Shown here: in pieces, positions 49,344 to 57,229 of the stretch
Numbering within the stretch: position 1 is the first letter of the stretch
How the letters are laid out: every line of letters starts with the position of its first letter
Assembly (NCBI RefSeq): GCF_019749295.1
Contig: NZ_JACWFG010000020.1
Coordinates: 52,029 to 116,028, forward strand
From: Neobacillus niacini
Lineage (GTDB): Bacteria; Bacillota; Bacilli; Bacillales; Cytobacillaceae
Length of the DNA: 64,000 bases
Direction: 5' to 3'
The notes under the pieces: generated by a model
The model's database searches: none
Told to the model about the DNA's origin: nothing
The model's input: the letters and a program-made list of their open reading frames with translations, nothing else
Made by a program: the position numbers and the translations under genes

Positions 49344-49372
49344 TTGATAAAACTAATATAATTAGTTAATAT
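49344..49372 (+). promoter_or_regulatory. Promoter and probable TetR operator of the MBL-fold operon
   Basis: TTGATA (49344-49349), 17 bp, TAATAT (49367-49372). The spacer holds ACTAAT-ATA-ATTAGT (49352-49366). A related ACTAATGTTAATAGT lies just downstream. The TetR-family protein encoded second in the operon is the likely ligand-sensitive repressor. Confidence 0.7.
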
Positions 49373-49408
49373 AAAACTAATGTTAATAGTTAAGGGAGAG
49401 AGCTGAAA

Positions 49409-50116
49409 ATGAGAGTGATAAAGAACGGTTATTTATACCAGGTGACGTTTTTAGCGAATATGTTTCCAGTCAATTGTTATTTAGTGGAGGAAGACAGGGA
49501 GTTAACCTTGATTGATGCAGCGCTGCCTTATAGTATGAAGGGGATAGTAAAAGCAGCGAAAGAAGTTGGAAAACCGATTACTAAAATAATATTAACGCAT
49601 GCCCATGAAGATCATGTAGGTGCACTTGATAAGATAAAAGAGGAACTTCGTGACGTGCCTGTCTATATTTCTATAAGAGATAACAGATTAATGAATGGTG
49701 ATATTTCACTAGATCGGCATGAACACCAAACAGCGATAAAAGGCGGAGTTCCTAAAAAGATGAAAACGAGAGCGAATGTACTATTGAAGGAAGGCGACCT
49801 TGTTGGATCCTTAGCAGCAATTGAAACACCTGGACATACACCAGGGTCAATGTCCTTTTTTGATACAAGAACGAAGGCACTAATTGCAGGGGACGCATTT
49901 CAAACTCGAGGCGGGATGGCGGTGGCAGGAGACATTAAACCATGGTTTCCGTTTCCTGCATTTGGTACATGGAGCAAGGAAACTGCACTGACTAGTGCGA
50001 AGAAATTAGCAGACTATCAACCAAGTGTCCTTGCTGTTGGACATGGAGAAATGGTCGAGAATCCAAGCGGGGCAATGGAACAGGCCATTCGAAATTTAGA
50101 GCAGAAATTGAAATAA
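49409..50116 (+). CDS. MBL-fold metallo-hydrolase
   Basis: A 235-residue metallo-beta-lactamase-fold hydrolase. The metal site is LTHAHEDHVGAL near residue 65 (HxHxDH), with the later His in ETPGHTPGSMSF, Asp in LIAGDAF, and the last His in VGHGE. Such proteins include glyoxalase-II-like thioesterases and lactonases; specificity cannot be told. AAGGGAGAG precedes ATG 49409. It is co-transcribed with its TetR-family regulator 15 bp downstream. Confidence 0.9.
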   Translation: MRVIKNGYLYQVTFLANMFPVNCYLVEEDRELTLIDAALPYSMKGIVKAAKEVGKPITKIILTHAHEDHVGALDKIKEELRDVPVYISIRDNRLMNGDISLDRHEHQTAIKGGVPKKMKTRANVLLKEGDLVGSLAAIETPGHTPGSMSFFDTRTKALIAGDAFQTRGGMAVAGDIKPWFPFPAFGTWSKETALTSAKKLADYQPSVLAVGHGEMVENPSGAMEQAIRNLEQKLK

Positions 50117-50131
50117 AGGGAGTTTATAGAA

Positions 50132-50701
50132 ATGTCACCGAGACCTAAAGTCGGACTTGAAATAACTGCCATACTAGATGTGGCAGGGAAAATTGCAGAT
50201 GTGCAAGGAATGCAGGAAGTTACATTGGCTAACTTGGCGAAACAACTAGGGATTAGACCTCCTTCATTATATAACCACTTTGATGGGCTGGCCGGATTAC
50301 GAAAAAAAATGGCCATATACGGAATTAATCTGCTATATGAGGAATTAGCGCATGCAGCAATTGGAGTAGCTGGAGACGAGGCAGTGCTTGCTATTAGTAA
50401 AGCCTATGTAAATTTTGCTCGGAGACACCCAGGGATTTATGAAGCAACATTAATGGCGCCTAAAATGGGGGATGAAGAGGTTCAGCAGGCTGGTGCTAAA
50501 GTTGTTGAATTAACTGTCACTGTTTTACGGTACTATGATTTAAATGATGATCGGGCATTACATGCGGTAAGAGGGCTGAGGAGCATTTTACATGGGTTTT
50601 CCTCATTAGAGCAGCGGGGCGGTTTTAAAATGGAGTTGGATTTAAATGAAAGTTTGGTAATGATTATTAAAGCATTTATTCATGGAATGCGTGATATCTA
50701 A
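50132..50701 (+). CDS. TetR-family regulator (WHG-domain type)
   Basis: A 189-residue repressor. The HTH at residues 25-55 reads VTLANLAKQLGIRPPSLYNHFDGLAGL, and the C-terminal ligand domain (residues 75-189) resembles the WHG (TetR_C_33) group: YVNFARRHPGIYEATLMAP, RGLRSILHGFSSLEQRGGF. It lies 15 bp after the MBL-fold gene; its probable operator is at the operon promoter, giving negative autoregulation. AAAGGGAG precedes ATG 50132. Confidence 0.88.
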   Translation: MSPRPKVGLEITAILDVAGKIADVQGMQEVTLANLAKQLGIRPPSLYNHFDGLAGLRKKMAIYGINLLYEELAHAAIGVAGDEAVLAISKAYVNFARRHPGIYEATLMAPKMGDEEVQQAGAKVVELTVTVLRYYDLNDDRALHAVRGLRSILHGFSSLEQRGGFKMELDLNESLVMIIKAFIHGMRDI

Positions 50702-50868
50702 ATTTTAGTCGGGATACAGGGAAGCGGATAATCTGACTTAACGCCGATATAATACGATAATCGCTGATATCCAATAAAATAGGGAGCTCAGCATCTCAAT
50801 GAGTTGACCAAAAGTTACCAGGATTGCAGAAACCTTAGAAAACAATACGATTTTTTATAAACTCAGGG

Positions 50869-50898
50869 AGGCTTGCCAATTGGCAAGTCTTCTTTTTT
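50869..50898 (+). terminator. Terminator of the MBL/TetR operon
   Basis: Stem AGGCTTGCCAATTGGCAAGTCT, continued by CTTTTTT. It lies 168 bp after the regulator gene, just before the exonuclease gene. Confidence 0.75.
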
Positions 50899-50949
50899 AA
50901 ATAAGATGTTATAATGTTAGTAATATACTTGATTAAAGGAATGAAATGA

Positions 50950-51558
50950 ATGCGAAAACTAGAGAAGTTAGGATTAGTATTGGACGTTGAAACAACAGGC
51001 TTAGGGCCGACTACTGATGAAGTGATTGAACTTGCACTGAAATTGTTCTCCTATCGAACAGATACAGGGGAAATCCAGGATATCATTGAAGAAGATTCTT
51101 TCTTACGAGAACCTCTTACCAGTACAGCTAGAAGGAACTATGACCGTGCGTACCAAGTTCATGGGATTCCCTATGAATTAGTAGCAGGGAAGAGCTTCTT
51201 CGATAGTAAGATTAAAACGTACTTTCATCGTGCAGATTCCGTTTTTGCTCATAATGCTTCCTTTGACCGCAGTTTTCTCTTTCATATGTACCCAGAAGTG
51301 AATGATTTAAAGTGGTATTGCACCATGCGCGGTGTTAAATGGAAGAACTATGGTTTTCCTAATGGCAAGTTGCTGACACTATTGCAAGCACACGAAATAA
51401 CAAATTACCAAACACATAGAGCACTCGATGATATTACATACCTGATGGATCTGCTCAAAAAAACAAGTCCAAACGGAAACCTCTATCTTCAAGAAGTACT
51501 CGAAAATGGTCCAATGAGAAAATATCAGCCAGCAGCAGCCCGAACCAAAATGGGATAA
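50950..51558 (+). CDS. DnaQ-like 3'-5' exonuclease-domain protein
   Basis: A 202-residue protein of the DEDDh exonuclease superfamily. Exo I is VLDVETTGLG (Asp/Glu), Exo II is FAHNASFDRSF with the catalytic Asp, and Exo III is HRALDDITYL with His and Asp. The C-terminal tail is short. Free-standing members act in proofreading, repair or RNA turnover. ATG 50950 has AAGGA upstream. Single gene with its own terminator. Confidence 0.88.
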   Translation: MRKLEKLGLVLDVETTGLGPTTDEVIELALKLFSYRTDTGEIQDIIEEDSFLREPLTSTARRNYDRAYQVHGIPYELVAGKSFFDSKIKTYFHRADSVFAHNASFDRSFLFHMYPEVNDLKWYCTMRGVKWKNYGFPNGKLLTLLQAHEITNYQTHRALDDITYLMDLLKKTSPNGNLYLQEVLENGPMRKYQPAAARTKMG

Positions 51559-51562
51559 ACCA

Positions 51563-51597
51563 AAAGCCATACAGTCCACTTGACTGTATGGCTTTTA
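51563..51597 (+). terminator. Terminator of the exonuclease gene
   Basis: Stem AAAAGCCATACAGT/ACTGTATGGCTTTT with a 7-nt loop; the left arm is A-rich, so it may also act leftward. Confidence 0.82.
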
Positions 51598-51610
51598 ATG
51601 TCTGCCAGAG

Positions 51611-51662
51611 GGGTGAACTGTCCACCCCAGGTGGACAGTGTCCACGAGTGGTGACAGGCACC
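51611..51662. repeat. CGTGGACA / GGTGACAGGCACC composite repeat
   Basis: ACTGTCCACCCCAGGTGGACAGT hairpin, GTCCACG, then GGTGACAGGCACC (51650-51662). The first module is the inverse of 16153-16182, and the second repeats 16111-16123. It lies between convergent genes, beyond the exonuclease terminator. Confidence 0.8.
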
Positions 51663-51686
51663 GAGGTAGATGCACCTTCACCATTA

Positions 51687-52202
51687 CTATTTTAAGTATC
51701 TCTCTTCGACGATTTTGCGGTGGTGCATTTCGTGTCCGGCGATGATGTAGGCGATGGCTCTTGTGGTGATTTCCATGCCGTTTGCGTTTCCTTTGTTTGC
51801 CCATGCATCTATAGGGATGTTTTGGATTAGCGTGATGGATGCGTTTCTTGTTGCTTTGAAATCTTCAAGGATTGCTTCCATTGATAGACTGTTGGTTTGT
51901 GCCGCTTGAACATAATCATTTTCGTTAAATCCAGCCAGAGGTGTTTGATCGCCGCGGGCTGCACGCATTAGACGGTAACTCATAATTCTTTCCGTATCAA
52001 TGATATGTCCGAGAACTTCTTTCACACTCCATTTTCCTGGAGCGTACCGTTGGAGGCCATCTTCTTCTGATATTCCCTCAAAAAGTTTAACCACCGCTAA
52101 GAGATTTTCCTGTAAAGTCTGTACAATACCGCCATCTGGAACCAATTTAATATATGGCTGATAATAATTTGGATATTCGCTTTCTGTTGGACGCTGAAGC
52201 AT
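51687..52202 (-). CDS. DinB-family metal-binding protein
   Basis: A 171-residue four-helix-bundle protein. The three metal-site histidines are visible: GHIIDTERIMSYR near residue 65 and AGHEMHHRKIVEERY near the end. The DinB/YfiT family contains thiol-dependent enzymes, including bacillithiol transferases; that role is a plausible inference for a Bacillus. GAGAGGAG precedes ATG 52202. Confidence 0.88.
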   Translation of the reverse strand: MLQRPTESEYPNYYQPYIKLVPDGGIVQTLQENLLAVVKLFEGISEEDGLQRYAPGKWSVKEVLGHIIDTERIMSYRLMRAARGDQTPLAGFNENDYVQAAQTNSLSMEAILEDFKATRNASITLIQNIPIDAWANKGNANGMEITTRAIAYIIAGHEMHHRKIVEERYLK

Positions 52203-52375
52203 CGAATTTCACTCCTCTCCATTTTCGTAAAACTATTTGGAAGTATATTCATTACTAAATTTATCCTATCACAGTTTAAAAGGTGTTTGAATTGATAAAC
52301 TCAGATGCTCAATTGTTTTAATTGGAAACTTCCAAAAATAATGAAAAAAATTTGTATTGCGCTTACAAAATATTG
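52203..52375. other. Divergent gap left of the hexuronate symporter promoter
   Basis: Together with the promoter region to its right this forms the 387-bp gap between the dinB-like gene and the symporter gene. The only feature is TGTATTGCGCTTACA (52353-52367); its complement TGTAAGCGCAATACA resembles a cre but has one extra base. Confidence 0.4.
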
Positions 52376-52443
52376 TTGACGAATTTTGTCGACGGTGATA
52401 TTCTATGTATACAGTTAGTTTGTTAGTTCATTAAACAAATTAA
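52376..52443 (+). promoter_or_regulatory. Promoter and ROK-type operator of the hexuronate symporter
   Basis: TTGACG (52376-52381), 17 bp, TATTCT (52399-52404), then the inverted repeat TTAGTTTGTT (52415-52424)/TAAACAAATTAA (52432-52443). Its arms match the perfect palindrome before uxaC and resemble known XylR operators. It sits over the transcription start region, fit for repression. Confidence 0.8.
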
Positions 52444-52589
52444 TTGGTAATTTTAAACACTCTCGAGAAGTCAAAATTTATTATTGAGTATTTTTGTAAA
52501 GGGATTCATAAAATAGGTTCAATTCATTTAAGCAATTATTTAGGGATTACATTTTATTAGTTTAGAACGATTTACTAGGAGGGTTAATA

Positions 52590-53996
52590 ATGGCACGAGC
52601 ACTACAACAAAAAGTAGAAGCCCCGCAGAATGGCGGTAAAGAAGTACGTCCATTCGGCATGAAGGATAAATTAGGATATTTGTTTGGTGATTTTGGAAAC
52701 GATTTCTTCTTTATTTTAGTTGCATCATTCTTGATGGTGTTTTATACGGATATTTTCCATATCAATCCGGCTCAAGTAGGTCTATTATTTATGATTGCAC
52801 GCCTTTGGGATGCTTTTGCTGACGTAACATGGGGACGTTTCATTGATACAAGAAAAGCTTCACCTCAAGGTAAGTTTAGACCCTGGATTTTCAGGATGTC
52901 ATTCCCGCTTGTAATCCTTGGTATCTTGATGTTCGTAAAAATTCCTGGAATGTCTGATGGATTCTACCTTGCTTATGCATATGTAACATATATTATCTGG
53001 GGAACATTATATTCTACTGTTAATATTCCTTATGGCTCAATGGCTTCTGTAATCACAGCTGATCCTGTTGAACGTACAGCTTTATCCAGCTGGAGAACAT
53101 TAGGTGGTAACCTGGCAGGTTTAATTATAAACGTTGCTGGCCCAATGATTTTATTTGTAAACAATAAACCAGATGCGAATCGCTTCCTTTATGCTGCATT
53201 ACTTTTCGGCGCACTAGCGATTGCTTGTTATATGGCTTGCTATAAGTTATCTATTGAACGTATTACCATGGATGAAACGAATAAACAAAAGGTTAACATG
53301 GGCAAAACAATGAAAGGGCTTGTTAAGAACAAACCATTAATGGTTTTCCTTGTTGCAGCTTTAACATTCATGATCGTGTTTATGTTGATTGGTACAGTTA
53401 ACGTATATCTATTTAAGGATTATTTTGGAAATGCAAAAGCGTTAAGTATGGTTGGTTTACTTCAATCCGTTGCAGTATTTGTGGCTATGCCATTTGTGCA
53501 GCCATTAGTAAAGAAATTTGGTAAAAAAGAAGTAGCTTCAGGCGGTTTATTATTAGCGACTCTTGTATATGTAGTTTTATATTTCCTTCCAAATCTAACA
53601 GCAACGCAATTCATTGGTGTTTTAACCATTGCAATGGTTGGTTATGGTGTATTCAACCTTGTTGTTTGGGCGTTCGTAACAGATGTAATTGATTATCATG
53701 AATATTTAACTGGTTTGCGTGAGGATGGTACCGTTTACTCAATCTATTCAATGGCTCGTAAAATTGGTCAAGCGGTTGCCGGTGGTGTTGGTGGTGCAGT
53801 GATTGCTGCAGTTGGTTACACTGCAGGTGCACAAACTCAAACAGAGGAAACGTTAAAAGGAATTCATACACTTGGTACTTTAGTACCTGCAGTTGTCCTT
53901 GGTGCAGTATTCCTAATGATTGTATTCTTATACCCATTAAACAAAAAGCGCACAGAACAACTTGCAATTGATTTAGCTGCAAAAAGAAAAGCTTAA
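52590..53996 (+). CDS. GPH-family sugar/hexuronide:cation symporter
   Basis: A 468-residue transporter with 12 membrane helices in the glycoside-pentoside-hexuronide family (YjmB/UidB/XylP type): GYLFGDFGNDFFFILVASFLMVFYTDIF, IARLWDAFADVTWGRFIDTRKASPQGKFRPW, and YHEYLTGLREDGTVYSIYSMARKIGQAVAG. Given the co-regulated uxaC, the substrate is probably glucuronate, galacturonate or a hexuronide. AGGAGGG precedes ATG 52590. The codon use is like that of well-expressed genes. Confidence 0.9.
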   Translation: MARALQQKVEAPQNGGKEVRPFGMKDKLGYLFGDFGNDFFFILVASFLMVFYTDIFHINPAQVGLLFMIARLWDAFADVTWGRFIDTRKASPQGKFRPWIFRMSFPLVILGILMFVKIPGMSDGFYLAYAYVTYIIWGTLYSTVNIPYGSMASVITADPVERTALSSWRTLGGNLAGLIINVAGPMILFVNNKPDANRFLYAALLFGALAIACYMACYKLSIERITMDETNKQKVNMGKTMKGLVKNKPLMVFLVAALTFMIVFMLIGTVNVYLFKDYFGNAKALSMVGLLQSVAVFVAMPFVQPLVKKFGKKEVASGGLLLATLVYVVLYFLPNLTATQFIGVLTIAMVGYGVFNLVVWAFVTDVIDYHEYLTGLREDGTVYSIYSMARKIGQAVAGGVGGAVIAAVGYTAGAQTQTEETLKGIHTLGTLVPAVVLGAVFLMIVFLYPLNKKRTEQLAIDLAAKRKA

Positions 53997-54005
53997 TATT
54001 TGGAT

Positions 54006-54046
54006 AAGGTTGATATGTCAAAGACATATCAGCCTTATTTTTATTT
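54006..54046 (+). terminator. Terminator of the symporter gene
   Basis: Stem AAGGTTGATATGTC/GACATATCAGCCTT, then ATTTTTATTTT. Confidence 0.82.
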
Positions 54047-54066
54047 TGAGGATTAGATCTGCCGTC

Positions 54067-54104
54067 GCAAAAGCCCCTTTCAGAAGTTGAAAGGGGCTTT
54101 TGTT
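54067..54104. terminator. Bidirectional terminator, symporter / ROK gene
   Basis: Stem CAAAAGCCCCTTTCA/TGAAAGGGGCTTTTG, symmetric, between the convergent symporter and repressor genes. Confidence 0.85.
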
Positions 54105-54126
54105 ATGTGAATCATAAATTCATAAT

Positions 54127-55320
54127 CTAGATGTTAACGCTTGCAATACTATTTGATTGAGTATCATATTTGAAGTTCAACATAGGAACGTCTAAGAAAT
54201 GTTTTATTGCAAAAGCGCAGGCTCCAAGAAGAACCGAATTTCTGCCAATTGTAGATATTTGAAGCTCGCGGTAATGGCTAATGGAAGAATTTAAATTTCC
54301 TCTTATCTTATCGAGAGAATTCGGGTACATTCGCAGTAATTCACTATCAAGTACAAGCATGTCAGGATTGTACATGTTGATCATGTTGTTTAACCCAATT
54401 GAGAGGTAGTAAATAAATTCTTCCATCAATTGATGTACTTCTTCATCACCTTCAGCAAGCCATTTTTGAATATCTTCGTACGTAATAGATTTCATTTTCC
54501 TTGTGTTTGATAAATGCTTGAATAGTGCATTTTCAGATGCATATCTTTCCCAGCAGCCTTTATTTCCGCAATTACATTGTATTCCGTTTGGAACAACAAT
54601 CATGTGGCCAATCTCACCAGCAAAACCATCATGGCCGCGGAAAAAATCGTTGTTCATCATCATTCCCAGACCAATACCGGAATAAAGAGTGGCAGATAAT
54701 AAGTTATCTGTTTCATGATGTACATATACCCGTTCCGCAAAAGCACTTAGATTCGCATTGTTTTCAATAAATACGTTGATATCGATATGTCGTTCAATAT
54801 CATTCTTAAGGGTAATGTTATTCCATCGCAGGCGTGGTACATAATGAATGGTTTCATCTTTTCCAACTAGACCGTGAATGGCAATAACAATTCCGATAAT
54901 TCCATACCGACTGTAAGCGTATTCAGATTTGTACACTTTTATATTCTCAATTAAGAGATTTAATATCTCACTGTAGTCTGTCGTATTTGTATCAATCCTT
55001 TTAGAGATGACCGGAGTTCCCTTAAGATCAGAAACTGTGAAAGTAATATGGTCATAATCAAGATCAATTCCAAGAGCATAACCTGCCTCACCGTTTAAAG
55101 AAAGCATGATTGGCTTTCTTCCAACTGAATAATGCTCAAGCTGCGTTTCTATAATTAGTCCTTCTTCTATTAAATCGGCAACCTGTGCGGAGATGGTCGC
55201 ACGTGTAAGAGCTGTAACCTTTGATAAGTCTGCTCTAGAAATTAAACCTTCTTTAACAATCTCTCTGAGAATAATCGAGCGATTGATTTTTTTTATATAT
55301 GATGCGTCACCGGTAATCAT
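54127..55320 (-). CDS. ROK-family (XylR-type) transcriptional repressor
   Basis: A 397-residue regulator. Residues 1-70 are a winged HTH (IILREIVKEGLISRADLSKVTALTRATISAQVADL). Residues about 85-390 are a ROK sugar-kinase-like domain with GYALGIDLDYDHITF, the GIGLGMMMN and GEIGHM motifs, and the structural zinc motif CNCGNKGCWE. It probably senses a hexuronate or a breakdown product and represses uxaC and the symporter gene through the TTAATTTGTTTA-type palindromes. ATG 55320 has TGGAGGA upstream; the frame extends further but without a ribosome site. Confidence 0.9.
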   Translation of the reverse strand: MITGDASYIKKINRSIILREIVKEGLISRADLSKVTALTRATISAQVADLIEEGLIIETQLEHYSVGRKPIMLSLNGEAGYALGIDLDYDHITFTVSDLKGTPVISKRIDTNTTDYSEILNLLIENIKVYKSEYAYSRYGIIGIVIAIHGLVGKDETIHYVPRLRWNNITLKNDIERHIDINVFIENNANLSAFAERVYVHHETDNLLSATLYSGIGLGMMMNNDFFRGHDGFAGEIGHMIVVPNGIQCNCGNKGCWERYASENALFKHLSNTRKMKSITYEDIQKWLAEGDEEVHQLMEEFIYYLSIGLNNMINMYNPDMLVLDSELLRMYPNSLDKIRGNLNSSISHYRELQISTIGRNSVLLGACAFAIKHFLDVPMLNFKYDTQSNSIASVNI

Positions 55321-55458
55321 TTGTGTCCTCCATTCAAGCAGCTTTTCTACTATAACAATAGTATAACAGGTTATCTCATATAGGTCTCTGAAGAATAGCA
55401 AAAAAATATTAACTGTCAATTGACTAAACAAATTAAACATGATAAGTTAGTAATGTAA

Positions 55459-55483
55459 TTAATTTGTTTACTAAACAAATTAA
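55459..55483. promoter_or_regulatory. Perfect 25-bp operator before uxaC
   Basis: TTAATTTGTTTA-C-TAAACAAATTAA, 12-bp perfect arms about one central base. A matching half-site ACTAAACAAATTAA lies at 55424-55437. It sits between the ROK gene and uxaC and can control both. Confidence 0.85.
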
Positions 55484-55558
55484 GAGAATCTTTTTTATGA
55501 TATTATCTAATAAATTTGTAAGGGTTTACAGAAAATACTAGTAATTGGAGGGTTTCGA

Positions 55559-56962
55559 ATGAAAAATTTTTTAGACAAAGACTTCCTGTTAGATACAGAA
55601 ACATCCATAAAATTATATGAAAATGCAGCAGAGGGTTTACCGATTTTTGACTTTCACTGCCACTTAGATCCAAAGGAGGTCTGGGAAAACAAGTCCTATG
55701 AAAATATTACTCAATTATGGCTGGGTGGAGACCATTATAAATGGCGTACGATGCGTATGAACGGTATTGGCGAGAAATATATCACCGGTGATGCATCGGA
55801 TTGGGAGAAATTTGCTGCATGGGCAGAAACTGTCCCCAATTTGATTGGCAACCCGCTTTATCATTGGACTCACATGGAGTTGAAAATGTTCTTTGGAATT
55901 GAAAAGTTACTAAGCCCTTCCACTGCACGTGAAATTTACGATGAATGTAATGAAAAGTTAAAAAGTGCAGATTACACAGCAAGAGCTTTTATTGCGAAAT
56001 CAAATGTTAAATTTATAGGGACAACGGATGATCCTAATTCAACATTAGAATACCATCGTTTATTAAAAAATGACGAAACTTTTACTCCTATTATTGCACC
56101 AACTTTCCGTCCAGATGGAGCGCTTTTCATTGAGCGTCCAACATTTATCAGCTGGACTGAGAAATTAGAAGAGGTTTCTGGAATTAAAGTAGATTCACTC
56201 GATGGTTTCTTAAATGCGCTGCAGCAGCGTGTTGATTTCTTCCATGAAAATGGCGGCCGTGCATCCGATCATGATATTCAAAGAATGGAATATGTAGAAA
56301 CCACTAAGGAAGAAATTGAAGTTATTTTCAAAAAAGGTTTGAACGATGAACAGCTTTCTAATGATGAACTGATTGCTTATCGCTGGTTCCTATTAACTGA
56401 GCTTGGAAAAATGTATGCTGGAAAACAGTGGGTCATGCAGCTTCACATGGGTGCACTAAGAAATAACAATACAAAAATGAAAGAGCTAATTGGTCCAGAC
56501 ACAGGCTTTGATTCTGTGGGTGAGTCTAATTTTGCTGAAGGTGTATCTCGATTCCTTGATACTCTTGAACAACAAAATGCTTTACCAAGAACGGTATTAT
56601 TTAACCTGAATTCTAAAGACAATCCTGTCCTTGCAGGGATGATGGGGAATTTCTACGAAGAAGGCGTTCCTGGAAAAGTTCAATTTGGTTCTGGGTGGTG
56701 GTTCAACGACCATATCGATGGAATGGAAAGACAAATGAAGGACCTCGCAAATGTAGGTTTGTTAAGCCACTTTATTGGTATGTTAACAGATTCCCGCAGT
56801 TTCCTTTCTTATGCGCGTCATGAATACTTCCGTCGTATACTCTGCAACCTTTTAGGTGAATGGGTAGAAAGAGGACTAGCTCCGAATGATAGTGAATATC
56901 TTGAGCAAATGGTTAGAAATATTGGTTACAATAATGCAGAGAAGTACTTTTTACAACGCTAA
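55559..56962 (+). CDS. uxaC: Glucuronate (uronate) isomerase
   Basis: A 467-residue amidohydrolase-fold isomerase converting D-glucuronate to D-fructuronate and D-galacturonate to D-tagaturonate. Family marks are the metal-binding DFHCHLDPKEVWENK near residue 30, GGDHYKWRTMR, GTTDDPNSTLEYH, MQLHMGALRNNN, and GMLTDSRSFLSYARHEYFRR. Length equals that of B. subtilis UxaC. TTGGAGGG precedes ATG 55559. The next steps (UxaB/UxuB, UxaA/UxuA) are not in this window. Confidence 0.95.
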   Translation: MKNFLDKDFLLDTETSIKLYENAAEGLPIFDFHCHLDPKEVWENKSYENITQLWLGGDHYKWRTMRMNGIGEKYITGDASDWEKFAAWAETVPNLIGNPLYHWTHMELKMFFGIEKLLSPSTAREIYDECNEKLKSADYTARAFIAKSNVKFIGTTDDPNSTLEYHRLLKNDETFTPIIAPTFRPDGALFIERPTFISWTEKLEEVSGIKVDSLDGFLNALQQRVDFFHENGGRASDHDIQRMEYVETTKEEIEVIFKKGLNDEQLSNDELIAYRWFLLTELGKMYAGKQWVMQLHMGALRNNNTKMKELIGPDTGFDSVGESNFAEGVSRFLDTLEQQNALPRTVLFNLNSKDNPVLAGMMGNFYEEGVPGKVQFGSGWWFNDHIDGMERQMKDLANVGLLSHFIGMLTDSRSFLSYARHEYFRRILCNLLGEWVERGLAPNDSEYLEQMVRNIGYNNAEKYFLQR

Positions 56963-57229
56963 TAAGATATAGGGGTGCCTCTAAAAGGGCTTACCCCCTT
57001 ATTACATAGAATAAAGTGTTAATTCTATTTATTTGAGCAAGCTATAGTTGGAGAAGCTATTATGTACTCATGAATGCAGGGTCAAATAGCCGAATTAATT
57101 GATGTTCTAATCGTTAGAAGTTATTATGTATGGTATGAGTTACTGAAGTGCGGTAAAGCATTCCAGACCTCACCTACATGTGATAGGTTTATAAGTATCT
57201 AACTAGATCAAGGAGAAAGAGGGATAATA

